64,000 bases of DNA from Kribbella jejuensis (GTDB taxonomy: Bacteria; Actinomycetota; Actinomycetes; Propionibacteriales; Kribbellaceae): the NCBI RefSeq assembly GCF_006715085.1, contig NZ_VFMM01000001.1, forward strand, positions 1,054,001 to 1,118,000, written 5' to 3'. The translations under genes were made by a program, and so were the position numbers. Positions 55,178 to 63,587 of this stretch are shown in pieces. Under the pieces are notes generated by a model. That model was not told the DNA's origin, did not search any database, and was given only the letters and a program-made list of their open reading frames with translations. Every line of letters starts with the position of its first letter. The stretch's first letter is position 1.

Positions 55178-55890
55178 GGACGCTTCGCGATCAGGACTTC
55201 GATGCCGTCGAGGATGCGGGCCAGGCCGAACTCGAGGTCGTCGTCAAGTTCGTCCTGGTACTCCGCGTTCAGGTAGAGCGAGGCCACCGTCGGGTAGTCG
55301 CCCGCCAGCAGCCGCGGTACCAGGAAGCGGCCGACCTGCTCGGCCTGTACCGGTGCGTTGTCGCTGTTGCCGAGTTGCCGCGCGAGACTCGCGTAGTTGC
55401 GCGCCCAGCCGTCGAGCAGCACCAGGCAGCCGAGGTTGTCGTGCTGGCTCAGCCCGGTCTGGTCGAGCGCCGCCAGCATCACCTCGACCCAGCGCAGCAC
55501 GTTCGGCGTGAACGGCGCGCCACGGATCGGTACGTCCAGCAGCCACGGACGTTCGGCGTACTGCTTGACCAGGGCATCGACCCACGCGATCGCGGCCGCC
55601 CGCCAGCCGTCCGGCAGCTCCGGCGGCGTGCCGACGGCCTTGTCGTGGACGAGCACGATCAGCTCTTCCTTGGACCGGACGTAGCGGTACATCGCGTTCG
55701 TGGTGACGCCGAGCCGGCCGGCGATCCGCTGCAGCGAGATCGCCTCGAACCCGTACCGGTCGCCGAACTCGATGCCGGTGGCCACGATCTGCTCGATCGT
55801 CAGAGCCGGCTTCGGCCCGCGCCGCTGCACCGGCTGGACGCCCCAGGACAGCGCGAGACCCGGCGGCAGCTCGTCGGGGTCCTCGGTCAT
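55174..55890 (-). CDS. TetR-family transcriptional regulator
   Basis: The 238-residue protein has an N-terminal extension (about 1-28), a TetR helix-turn-helix (about 30-75: TIEQIVATGIEFGDRYGFEAISLQRIAGRLGVTTNAMYRYVRSKEEL) and a C-terminal TetR_C-like ligand domain (about 85-235). It is encoded on the minus strand opposite the glycoside hydrolase and 140 nt upstream of a divergent DUF1707-ABC operon, which it may regulate. ATG 55890 is used; ATG 55899 is equally possible. Confidence 0.88.
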   Translation of the reverse strand: MTEDPDELPPGLALSWGVQPVQRRGPKPALTIEQIVATGIEFGDRYGFEAISLQRIAGRLGVTTNAMYRYVRSKEELIVLVHDKAVGTPPELPDGWRAAAIAWVDALVKQYAERPWLLDVPIRGAPFTPNVLRWVEVMLAALDQTGLSQHDNLGCLVLLDGWARNYASLARQLGNSDNAPVQAEQVGRFLVPRLLAGDYPTVASLYLNAEYQDELDDDLEFGLARILDGIEVLIAKRP

Positions 55891-56032
55891 GGTTCCCATC
55901 CTGTCGTACGCCGGGCGCCGCCGAACAGGGGTGTTAACACCACCTCGAAACGGGTCTTGCACCCCGCGCCGCCGAAACTGTTCAACCCATACGCTTTTTC
56001 ACATCGGAACCTACCTGAAAGGACCCACTCCC

Positions 56033-56458
56033 ATGAACAACGTGCTCGAGGGCCTCCTCACTCCCGACCAGGTGCAGCTCACCGACGCCGACCGCCGGGC
56101 CGCGATCAGCAAGCTCGACAGCGCGGTACGCCAGGCCGCCCTCACCCCCTCGCAGGCCGCCGACCGGCACGAACAGGTCCTCGCGGCCCGGACCCGCGGC
56201 GAGCTCCGGAACATCCTGTCCACGGTGGTGAACGCAGCCCCGCCGCGCGGGCTGACAGTGGCGCTCCAGGCGGTCAGTGGTGCTTGGCTCGTCGCCTGCG
56301 TGGTCCAGTTCGTGGTCTGGCTGGCGCTGGCAGTCTTCGGCCACTTCGACGGGCCGTGGTGGCTGTGGTCCGATCTCGGCCTCGGTGCGATCGTTGCGAT
56401 GCTGTGGTGGACGAACGAGTCCTATCACCGCAAGAACGACGTCCTGGTCGCCGCATGA
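56033..56458 (+). CDS. DUF1707 membrane protein
   Basis: The 141-residue protein begins with a DUF1707 module (about 12-65; VQLTDADRRAAISKLDSAVRQAALTPSQAADRHEQVLAARTRGEL) followed by two transmembrane segments (about 80-100 and 108-125). DUF1707 is a short helical domain common in actinobacterial membrane proteins; its function is unknown. It overlaps the next gene, an ABC ATPase, by 4 nt (ATGA), and is the first gene of that operon. AAAGG lies a little upstream of the ATG. Confidence 0.85.
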   Translation: MNNVLEGLLTPDQVQLTDADRRAAISKLDSAVRQAALTPSQAADRHEQVLAARTRGELRNILSTVVNAAPPRGLTVALQAVSGAWLVACVVQFVVWLALAVFGHFDGPWWLWSDLGLGAIVAMLWWTNESYHRKNDVLVAA

Positions 56459-57207
56459 ACGCGCCGGTGCAACTCACCGACGTACGGAAGGTCTACGGCA
56501 ACGGTCCCGGAGCAGTCGACGCACTGGCCGGGGTGACCTACGGCTTCGCGGCCGGCACCTTCACCGCGGTGATGGGACCATCCGGATCAGGCAAGAGCAC
56601 GCTGTTGCACTGTGCGGCCGGGCTCGATACACCGACGGCCGGCTCGGTGCAGTTGGCCGGACAGTCGTTGCAGGGGCTCGACGAGACCGCGCTGACTCGG
56701 CTGCGGCGGGAGCATGTCGCGTTCGTGTTCCAGTCGTTCAACCTGATGCCGGCGCTGACCGTGTGGCAGAACGTCGTACTCGCGATGACGCTGGCCGGGA
56801 AGCAGCCCGACGACGCCTGGGTGAGCGAGGTGATCCGGCGGGTCGGGCTCGGCGATCGGATCCGGCACCGGCCGGGTGAACTGTCCGGCGGGCAGCAGCA
56901 ACGGGTGGCGATCGCCCGGGCGCTGGCCGGCCGCACCGCGATCACCTTCGCCGACGAGCCGACCGGCGCGCTCGACACGACCACCGCCCTGGAGGTCCTG
57001 ACCCTCCTCCGCGACCAGTCCCGGCAACTCGGCCAGACCATCGTCATGGTCACCCACGACCCGGTCGCCGCGTCGTACGCCGACCGCGTCGTGTTCCTGG
57101 TCGACGGCCAGATCGTCTCCGAATCCTCCAGCCCGACGCCGGAAACAGTCGCCGCCGAGCTGGCCCGCCTCAGCACCACCCGCCGCGCCCGTACGACCGC
57201 CGGCTGA
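56455..57207 (+). CDS. ABC transporter ATP-binding protein (LolD/MacB type)
   Basis: The 250-residue ATPase has Walker A GPSGSGKST (41-49), a Q-loop in VFQSFNLMPALT, signature LSGGQQQR (143-150), Walker B ITFADEP (163-169) and the H-loop VTHDP. It resembles the MacB/LolD group that pairs with FtsX permeases, and the next gene is one. The C-terminal 30 residues are Ser/Thr/Pro/Arg rich. It would energise the neighbouring permease, possibly in antibiotic or peptide resistance. Confidence 0.94.
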   Translation: MNAPVQLTDVRKVYGNGPGAVDALAGVTYGFAAGTFTAVMGPSGSGKSTLLHCAAGLDTPTAGSVQLAGQSLQGLDETALTRLRREHVAFVFQSFNLMPALTVWQNVVLAMTLAGKQPDDAWVSEVIRRVGLGDRIRHRPGELSGGQQQRVAIARALAGRTAITFADEPTGALDTTTALEVLTLLRDQSRQLGQTIVMVTHDPVAASYADRVVFLVDGQIVSESSSPTPETVAAELARLSTTRRARTTAG

Positions 57208-57260
57208 CGTCCGCGCTCCCAGCTACCCGGCCTCGTCCTACCTTCTCCGAGGGAGATCCC

Positions 57261-59726
57261 ATGTTCCGCCTCGCCGTCACCACCCTGCGGTACCGGACCG
57301 CCGCCTTCTTCGCGATCTTCGTCGCGGTGCTGCTCGGCGGGGCCCTGCTCAGCGCCGCCGGAGGTCTGCTCGAAACCGGCCTCCGCCTGAACGCCCCGCC
57401 GCAGCGCCTCGCCGCCGCCCCGATCGTCGTCACCGGCGACCCTGCGTACCACCCACCGAACGGCAGCGGCTCGGCCGCGTTCCCGGAACGCCACCGGGTG
57501 GAGGCCGCCCTCGTCACCGAACTCGCGCACACTCCAGGCGTGGGAAAAGCAGTCGCCGACAGGTCGTTCCCAGCAGTCCTCAGCACCTCGCAGGCCGGTG
57601 AGCTTGCTGGGCATGCGTGGACATCGGCTGGGTTGACGCCGTACCGGCTGGTCGCCGGCCAGGCGCCGCGGGGTGGGCAGGTGGTGGTGGACGAGCGGTT
57701 GGCCGGAGCAACCAGGCCCGGTCAGCGGGTGACGATCGTTGTCGGCGGTGAGCCGCGGGAGTTCGTGGTGGCCGGCGTTGCGGTTGCCCAACATCAGGTT
57801 GACGTGCCGGCCGTGTTCTTCGCGGATGCGGACGTGCCGGCCGGGGTGGACGCGATCGGTGTGTTCCCGGCCGGTGGTACGTCGGCGCGCGACCTCGCGA
57901 AGCGTCTCGAGTTGCCGGCCGGCGTGAAGGCGTACACAGGCGACGACCGCGGTGTCGCCGAGTTCGACGGGATTGCGACCAGCCTCCCGCTGATCATCAT
58001 GGCGGGTGTGTTCGGCGGGATGGTCGCTGTGGTTATGGCGCTCGTCGTCTCGGCGACGATCGGCCTCTCGGTCCGCCAGCGCCGCCGCGAGCTCGCCCTG
58101 CTCCGCGCCAGCGGCGCCACCCCGCGTCAGGTCGCCAGGATGGTGATCGCCGAGACCATGGTGGTCGGCGTCCTCGGCCTCGTTCTCGGCCTGCTCTGCG
58201 GGCGGATCGCCGGCAGCTGGATCTTCGGGATGCTGGCCGACGGCGGCGTCGTCCCGCCGCAGCTGCGCTTCGACCAGGGCCCGCTTCCTTTCGCCGGCGC
58301 CGCCGTGCTCACGTTCGCCGTTCTACGCATCACCGTCGGGTTCGCCGCTGCCCGCGCATCCCGCATCCGCCCGATCCAAGCGCTCGCCGAAGCCGCCGTA
58401 CCGAACGTCGCACTGAGCCGGGTCCGGATTCTCATCGGCCTGGTGTTCGCCGGCGCGACCGTGGCGATCGCGCTCTCCACTCCGTTCATGGGTCCGGCCA
58501 ACGCTGCGGCGATCGGTGGACCGGCGGCGCTGACCGGCTCGATCGCGGTCGCCGTACTCGCGCCGCTCGTCATTCGGCGCGCATTGCTCCCCCGCATCAC
58601 CAGGGTGGTCGAAAAACGCGGTACCGGCGGCGTCCTGGCCGTGATCAACCTGCGCGTCCGCGCGGTGCAGTTCGGCGCGGTCCTGGTCCCGATCACGATC
58701 GCCACGGCGATTGCCATCGGCAACATCTACTCGCAGAGCACCCAGCAGAAGGCGGCCGAGGACGCGTTCACGAACATCCTGTCCGGCGACGTCGTGATCA
58801 CATCCACCGCGGGCGGCGTCCCGGCGTCGCTCACCGAGGCGGCCCGCTCCTTCGCCGGCGTCACCGCCGTGTCCGAGCTGGTCCGGAGCAAGGGCTGGAT
58901 CGAGGAGCCGTACGACACGTCGCACACCAGCGACGCGTGGCCGCTGCTCGGTCTGAGCGGCCCGGTCTACAAGGGCAAGGTGACGAAGGGCTCGCTCGGC
59001 CGCCTGACCGGCGACACGATCGCGATCCCGCCCGGTATGGCGAAGAAGCTGAAGGTCGACGTCGGTTCGGAGCTGGGCGTACGACTCGGCGACGGCGCGC
59101 TGGTCAGGCTCAAGGTGGTCGCACTGGCCGAAGGGCCGTCCGGCTACGAATCCCTGCTGCTCCCCGCGCGGCTGCTGGCCGCCCACACCACGTCCGGCCT
59201 CCCCAGCCAACTGCTGCTGACGACGGACAAGAGCAGGGCCGCGCTCAGGACCGACCTGTCCAAGTGGCCCGGTACGTCGATCAGCGGCCGGAGCGTGCTC
59301 GCCGACGGACTGGACACTGGGCTCGGCGTGGACGCGTGGATCGGCTACCTGCTCGCGGCGATCGCGGTGGCGTACACGGCGATCGCCTCGATCAACACGA
59401 TCGCGGTCGCGGTCCTGGACCGGCGGCGCGAGTTCGGGCTGCAGCGGCTGACCGGGTCGACCCGGCGCGAGGTGTCCCGGATGCTCGGCCTGGAGGGGCT
59501 GCTGATCGCGGCGCTCGGGCTGCTCGCCGGGCTGGTCACGGCCGCGTTCACGGTGGTCCCGATCGCCGGCGCGACCCGCGGGTGGCCGATCCCGTCCGGT
59601 CCGGCGTGGATCCTGCCGGCCTGGGTGGCCGTGGTCCTGCTGCTGGTCCTGCCGACGACCGCGATCACCGGCCGGATCGCGATGCGCGCCAAGCCGATGG
59701 ACGCGCTGAGCTCACCGGTCGGCTGA
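57261..59726 (+). CDS. FtsX-family ABC transporter permease
   Basis: The 821-residue protein has an N-terminal transmembrane helix (about 10-30), an extracytoplasmic domain (about 35-225), a FtsX membrane block (about 235-370), a central membrane stretch and a second extracytoplasmic domain (about 465-665), ending in a C-terminal FtsX block (about 680-815). This is the two-repeat MacB-like permease plan. It follows its ATPase after 53 nt. GAGGGAG precedes the ATG. It has the same layout as the orphan permease at 46390-48888 but is not closely similar. Confidence 0.9.
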   Translation: MFRLAVTTLRYRTAAFFAIFVAVLLGGALLSAAGGLLETGLRLNAPPQRLAAAPIVVTGDPAYHPPNGSGSAAFPERHRVEAALVTELAHTPGVGKAVADRSFPAVLSTSQAGELAGHAWTSAGLTPYRLVAGQAPRGGQVVVDERLAGATRPGQRVTIVVGGEPREFVVAGVAVAQHQVDVPAVFFADADVPAGVDAIGVFPAGGTSARDLAKRLELPAGVKAYTGDDRGVAEFDGIATSLPLIIMAGVFGGMVAVVMALVVSATIGLSVRQRRRELALLRASGATPRQVARMVIAETMVVGVLGLVLGLLCGRIAGSWIFGMLADGGVVPPQLRFDQGPLPFAGAAVLTFAVLRITVGFAAARASRIRPIQALAEAAVPNVALSRVRILIGLVFAGATVAIALSTPFMGPANAAAIGGPAALTGSIAVAVLAPLVIRRALLPRITRVVEKRGTGGVLAVINLRVRAVQFGAVLVPITIATAIAIGNIYSQSTQQKAAEDAFTNILSGDVVITSTAGGVPASLTEAARSFAGVTAVSELVRSKGWIEEPYDTSHTSDAWPLLGLSGPVYKGKVTKGSLGRLTGDTIAIPPGMAKKLKVDVGSELGVRLGDGALVRLKVVALAEGPSGYESLLLPARLLAAHTTSGLPSQLLLTTDKSRAALRTDLSKWPGTSISGRSVLADGLDTGLGVDAWIGYLLAAIAVAYTAIASINTIAVAVLDRRREFGLQRLTGSTRREVSRMLGLEGLLIAALGLLAGLVTAAFTVVPIAGATRGWPIPSGPAWILPAWVAVVLLLVLPTTAITGRIAMRAKPMDALSSPVG

Positions 59727-59728
59727 GG

Positions 59729-59773
59729 TTTCCGGAAAGAAATCGTCGCCTGGCGCGAAATTCTTTCCGGAAA
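59729..59773. terminator. Bidirectional terminator between permease and SseB-like gene
   Basis: A 13-bp perfect inverted repeat, TTTCCGGAAAGAA / TTCTTTCCGGAAA (59729-59741 and 59761-59773), begins 2 nt after the permease stop and ends 5 nt before the SseB-like stop. Each arm contains the palindrome TTTCCGGAAA. Confidence 0.75.
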
Positions 59774-59778
59774 GCGGG

Positions 59779-60270
59779 TCAGTCCGCCGGTTCGATCCAG
59801 GCGTAGCCGCCGTCTTCCAGGCGTACGACCTGGAGGCCGGCGGCCAAGCGCCGTACGTCGTCGGTCTCGATCACGCCGGTCGCCGGGCCGGCGATGTCCA
59901 GCACGATCGCGGCCGCGCCTTCCTGGACCGCCGCGGTCGCGACCAGCTGCGTGCGCTGCGGCATCGGGCGGGCCGCCGGATCCCAGCGGGCCAGGCTCTC
60001 GCTGCCGGTGAACGCGAGCAGCGCGTTCCGGCCGTCCTGGCCCTTGAGCAGGACCACCGCCATGTCCGACGTCTTGTCGTGCGCGAGCCCGTTCTCGTCG
60101 TACTCGACGTCGCCGAGCATCGCGACCACCGGGACGAGCAGCCGGGCCCGGGTGAGCGCCGCGAGTACCGCGCCGTCGTCGCCCGCGGCCAGTGCCGCGG
60201 CGAGCGCCGGATCGGCCGAGCCGTCGTCGTTGCCGAACCCGGTGAAAGCCAAACGCCGCTCTGGTTGCAC
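59779..60270 (-). CDS. SseB-like domain protein
   Basis: The 163-residue protein resembles the N-terminal SseB domain: LAALTRARLLVPVVAML near residue 38-55, then VVLLKGQDGRNALLAFTGSESLARW, then AAAIVLDIAGPATGVIE. Such proteins are widespread in actinobacteria with unclear function, so none is assigned. The start is GTG 60270 with GGGGAG 9 nt upstream. It is read toward the convergent permease, ending just short of the terminator. Confidence 0.8.
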   Translation of the reverse strand: MQPERRLAFTGFGNDDGSADPALAAALAAGDDGAVLAALTRARLLVPVVAMLGDVEYDENGLAHDKTSDMAVVLLKGQDGRNALLAFTGSESLARWDPAARPMPQRTQLVATAAVQEGAAAIVLDIAGPATGVIETDDVRRLAAGLQVVRLEDGGYAWIEPAD

Positions 60271-60357
60271 GAACGTATTCTCCCCGACAGCTGTTTCAGG
60301 GGTACGTCAGGGCTGTTCCCCCCTTGGTTCGCGGGCCATCTGTGCGAGCCTGGACAT

Positions 60358-60861
60358 GTGCCTACTTACGACGCTTCGACGCTCCTGCCGCTCTGCGCAG
60401 GCTTGACGCTGCTCGGACTGATCGGCTCGTGGTTCGCGTGGCGACGCCGCGGGCTCGCGGCCGGGACGCGCGGGGTAGCCTGGTCGCTGCTGCCGGTGTC
60501 GCTGTACATGACCGGCCTGCTCAAGGTGCTGTGGGAGGTCGTGCGCTCGGTGGTGAGCTGGGCCGCTCACCTGATCTTCTCGCCGACCGTCTGGGCCGGC
60601 GTCGCGCTGTTCGGTGTCTCTGTGGTGCTGTACGTCGTGTCCGGCGTCGCCCGCGGCCGGAGCCCGAAGGAGAAGGCCCAGAAGGAGAAGGCACAGAAGA
60701 AGCCCGCCTCGCCCGCGGGTCAGCTGACGACCACAGGCCCCGCGCCGGCGTCAGCCACGACCGCCAAAGCTGCCAAGCCGTCAAAGGGGAAGGCGAAGCA
60801 GCAGGAATCGTCGGAGTTCGACGAGATCGAGGACATCCTGAAGCGCCATGGAATCAACTGA
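60358..60861 (+). CDS. Membrane protein with basic, Ala-rich tail, unknown function
   Basis: The 167-residue protein has about three to four hydrophobic segments (about 8-24, 40-55, 65-95) and a long, charged C-terminal tail (about 100-155) rich in Lys, Ala and Pro (KEKAQKEKAQKKPAS), ending DEIEDILKRHGIN. Function is not recognised. The start is GTG 60358. The stop overlaps the downstream kinase gene by 14 nt, so the two are probably cotranscribed. Confidence 0.7.
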   Translation: MPTYDASTLLPLCAGLTLLGLIGSWFAWRRRGLAAGTRGVAWSLLPVSLYMTGLLKVLWEVVRSVVSWAAHLIFSPTVWAGVALFGVSVVLYVVSGVARGRSPKEKAQKEKAQKKPASPAGQLTTTGPAPASATTAKAAKPSKGKAKQQESSEFDEIEDILKRHGIN

Positions 60862-61507
60862 GAAGGCCTCGCCGCTGACCATCGACTCGCTGCTGGACAA
60901 CGTTCAGGCCGGCCCCCCGCGCCTGGGCCGGACCAGACTGATCGGCATCGACGGACCGGCCGGCTCCGGGAAGACGACGCTGGCCGCCCGCCTCGAAGCC
61001 CGCGCGAAACTGCGCGACCTCAACACGTACGTCATCCACATGGACGACCTGTACGACGGCTGGACCGGAGCCGAGCGCGGCTTCGCCCTGCTCCGCGACC
61101 ACGTCCTGCAGCGACTGGCGGACGGCCGCGAGGGCCGCTACCGCCGCTACGACTGGTACCAGGGCGCGTACGCCGAGCTGCACGTCGTACCGAACACCGT
61201 CGACCTGCTGATCGTCGAGGGCGTCACCGCCTGCGACCGGGACGCGGCGCACTGGCAGTCGCTGCGGTTGTGGGTCGAGACGTCCAACCAGGTCCGCCTG
61301 GACCGCGGGATCGAGCGGGACGGCGAGGCGCTCCGCGACCACTGGCTCGAGTGGATGCGCTGGGAGCGCGACCACTTCGCCGAGCAGGGCACCCGGTCCC
61401 GCGCCCACGTGATCGTCGACGGCGACCCGTCGACGCCGTACGACTCCTCGCTGGAACTGGTCGCGACCTCGGTCGCGTTACCGCCTCACGACTCCGCGGC
61501 GTCCTGA
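60848..61507 (+). CDS. Uridine kinase-like P-loop protein
   Basis: The 219-residue protein has Walker A GPAGSGKT (36-43) and an acidic second motif near VIHMDDLYDGWTGAE (about 60-75). Later segments include VDLLIVEGVTACDRDA and LWVETSNQVRLDRGIERDG. The fold and segments match the uridine kinase/phosphoribulokinase-like P-loop family, although the substrate is uncertain. The ATG overlaps the previous gene by 14 nt. Its 3' end overlaps the convergent sigma-globin gene by 22 bp. Confidence 0.85.
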   Translation: MESTEKASPLTIDSLLDNVQAGPPRLGRTRLIGIDGPAGSGKTTLAARLEARAKLRDLNTYVIHMDDLYDGWTGAERGFALLRDHVLQRLADGREGRYRRYDWYQGAYAELHVVPNTVDLLIVEGVTACDRDAAHWQSLRLWVETSNQVRLDRGIERDGEALRDHWLEWMRWERDHFAEQGTRSRAHVIVDGDPSTPYDSSLELVATSVALPPHDSAAS

Positions 61508-63159
61508 AGCCCGTCCCACGACCACCGGGTCACGGCCTGATCGTCGTCGATGTCCTCGGTGCGATGCCGGTACATCGTGTTGAAGGTGGCCCAGGCGAAG
61601 TAGTCGTGCAGGACCTGCCGTAGCCGCGAGTCGGTGAGGTCCGCGTCGGTCATCGCCTGGTCGAAGCACGCGATCGCGAGCCGGTTCATCTCGTCGTGCT
61701 CGCCGTTCCCGGCGTGCCGGCGCTGCACCTCGGCCTCGGTGCCGTACGTCGTCGTGTACGCCGGCGGGCCGCCGAGCGCTTCACCCCAGTACGTCGCCAG
61801 CCGCTCGACGTGATCGGGCTTCGCCCCGCCGTGGAACGCGTGGCTGACCACCTCGTCGGCCATCACCCGCTCGTGCCACGCGGCCGCGAGCCGCTGCATG
61901 CCTTCCGCCCCACCCGCCGCTTCGTAAACGGTCTCCATGCGGGCAGTCTGCACCACGGCGGCGAGCTGGTCACGGGCCTGCGCACGTTCCGGTTCGGAGC
62001 CGGCCTTCGCGATCGCCTGCTCGTACGCGGTGATTGCCTCAGGCAAACGCCCGAGGCGGCGGAGGAGATCGGCACGAGCCAGCGCGTACGGATAGTAGTC
62101 CTGCAGGCGCGGGTCGCTCTTCAGGTCGTCGATGAGCGCCAGCCCTTCGGCGGGGCCGTCGCGGAAGGCAATCGCCGCGGCCCGGTTCAGCGCGATCACC
62201 GGCGACGGTTCGAGCCGCAGGAGTACGTCGTACAGCTGGACGATCTGCGGCCAGTCGGTGCTCGCGAAGTCGGGGGCCTCGTCGTGGACGGCGTTGATCG
62301 CGGCCTGGACCGCGTAGGGGCCGGCGTCGGCGAGGGCCGTGACCACGAGGTCGCGTCCTTCGGCGATCATCTCGTGGTCCCAGCGCGAGCGGTCCTGATC
62401 CTCGAGCAGGACCGGTTTGCCGTCCGGATCGCTGCGCGCGTCGCGGCGGGCGTGGACGAGGAGCATGAGCGCGAGCAGGCCCGTGACCTCGCGTGCGTCC
62501 GCGAGCAGGCGGTGCAGGATCCGGGCCAGGCGGATCGCTTCCTCCGCGAGGTCCAGGCGTTGCAGGTACGGCCCGGAGCTGGCGGCGTACCCCTCGGTGA
62601 AGACCGAGTAGATCACCTGCAGTACGCCGGGCAGCCGCTCGGGCAGCTCGTCCGGACCGGGCACGCGGAACGGGATCCGTGCCTCGCGGATCTTCTTCTT
62701 CGCGCGGACGATCCGTTTCGCCATCGTCGCGGTCGGGACCAGGAACGCGCGGGCGACCTCCGGTGTGGTCAGCCCGGCGAGGCAGCGCAGCGTCAGCGCG
62801 CCGCGGTCCTCAGGTGCCAGCGCGGGATGGGCGCAGGTGAAGAACAGCTGGAGCCGTTCGTCGGGGAGCTCGTCGCCGGCGGCTTGCGGCGCGGAGCGAT
62901 CCGCCTCGACCTGGAGGACCGCGAGCTTCGCGGCGTACACCTGGTCACGCCGGAGCCGGTCGACCGCCTTGCGCCGGGCCGTGGTCATCAGCCAGCCGCC
63001 CGGGTTCGGCGGTACGCCGTCGACCGGCCAGCGGGTCAGCGCCGCCTCGATCGCCTCCGACGTGACCTCCTCGGCCAGGTCGAGATCGCCGAACCGCCGG
63101 GCGAGCGCGGCCAGCAACCGGCCGCGCTCCTCCCGGAAGACCTCCTCGACCTGCCGCAT
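61486..63159 (-). CDS. ECF42-type sigma factor fused to a truncated haemoglobin domain
   Basis: One 557-residue frame combines two complete proteins. Residues 1-407 are an ECF42-type sigma factor: sigma2 (about 1-75, ending ARRKAVDRLRR), sigma4 (about 104-163, with LTTPEVARAFLVPTATMAKRIVRAKKK), then a DUF6596/TPR-like extension (about 175-400). Residues 408-557 are a truncated haemoglobin of the GlbO-like kind: AAAWHERVMADEVVSHAF, LATYWGEALGGPPAYTTTYG, and RRHAGNGEH with the likely proximal haem histidine H482. The junction (QTAR then METVY) has an internal ATG (61938) but no ribosome site before it, so a real fusion is favoured over two genes. A YCII-domain gene precedes it (TGA-G-ATG junction), the usual ECF42 partner. 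A sequencing error that removed a stop cannot be excluded. Confidence 0.88.
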   Translation of the reverse strand: MRQVEEVFREERGRLLAALARRFGDLDLAEEVTSEAIEAALTRWPVDGVPPNPGGWLMTTARRKAVDRLRRDQVYAAKLAVLQVEADRSAPQAAGDELPDERLQLFFTCAHPALAPEDRGALTLRCLAGLTTPEVARAFLVPTATMAKRIVRAKKKIREARIPFRVPGPDELPERLPGVLQVIYSVFTEGYAASSGPYLQRLDLAEEAIRLARILHRLLADAREVTGLLALMLLVHARRDARSDPDGKPVLLEDQDRSRWDHEMIAEGRDLVVTALADAGPYAVQAAINAVHDEAPDFASTDWPQIVQLYDVLLRLEPSPVIALNRAAAIAFRDGPAEGLALIDDLKSDPRLQDYYPYALARADLLRRLGRLPEAITAYEQAIAKAGSEPERAQARDQLAAVVQTARMETVYEAAGGAEGMQRLAAAWHERVMADEVVSHAFHGGAKPDHVERLATYWGEALGGPPAYTTTYGTEAEVQRRHAGNGEHDEMNRLAIACFDQAMTDADLTDSRLRQVLHDYFAWATFNTMYRHRTEDIDDDQAVTRWSWDGLQDAAES

Positions 63160-63160
63160 C

Positions 63161-63505
63161 TCAGAAGTCGGCGACCGGCCGGACGTCGACCGATCCGCCG
63201 CCCCGCGACCCCGGGCACTTCGCGGCCCAATCGAGCGCGACGTCCAGATCCGGTACGTCGATCACGTAGAACCCGCCGAGCACCTCCCGGGTCTCCGCGA
63301 ACGGGCCGTCCACCACGGTCCGCTTCCCGTCGTTGGCGACCTGGACGCGGGTCGAGGTGACCAGGTCGGCCAGCGACTCGGACGCGACCACCACGCCGGC
63401 GTCCTGGATCTCCTTGTCGAACCGCATCCAGTCCTCCGGCTCACACCCCACCGGCGCGTTGTCCGGGTCGAGCTCACCGGCGTTGATCAGCAGCACGTAC
63501 TTCAC
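63161..63505 (-). CDS. YCII (DGPF) domain protein
   Basis: The 114-residue protein has the YCII/DGPF fold: KYVLLINAG at the N-terminus, VVDGPFAETREVLGGFYVID (about 65-84) with the namesake DGPF, and a final strand DLDVALDWAAKCPG. Such proteins are the standard neighbours of ECF42 sigma factors, probably enzymes or sensors of unknown function. GTG 63505 has GGAGG 7 nt upstream. The stop (TGA) is separated from the sigma-globin ATG by one base, so the two are cotranscribed and probably translationally coupled. Confidence 0.92.
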   Translation of the reverse strand: MKYVLLINAGELDPDNAPVGCEPEDWMRFDKEIQDAGVVVASESLADLVTSTRVQVANDGKRTVVDGPFAETREVLGGFYVIDVPDLDVALDWAAKCPGSRGGGSVDVRPVADF

Positions 63506-63587
63506 GTCGTACCTCCTCGGCAGCCTGTCTACAGCATCACCACGAACGGGCTCGCCTCCGATGGACATGCTGGGTGAGGATTGGCGC

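Noticed and set aside
54070-56454. A giant open frame running from the glycoside hydrolase region into the ATPase
   Set aside because: It is a frame shadow of the hydrolase and other genes; only the part from ATG 56455 has ABC ATPase motifs.
61486-61938. Globin as a separate gene starting at the internal ATG
   Set aside because: There is no ribosome site before ATG 61938 and no stop ends the sigma part; a single fused product is the simpler reading, though not proven.
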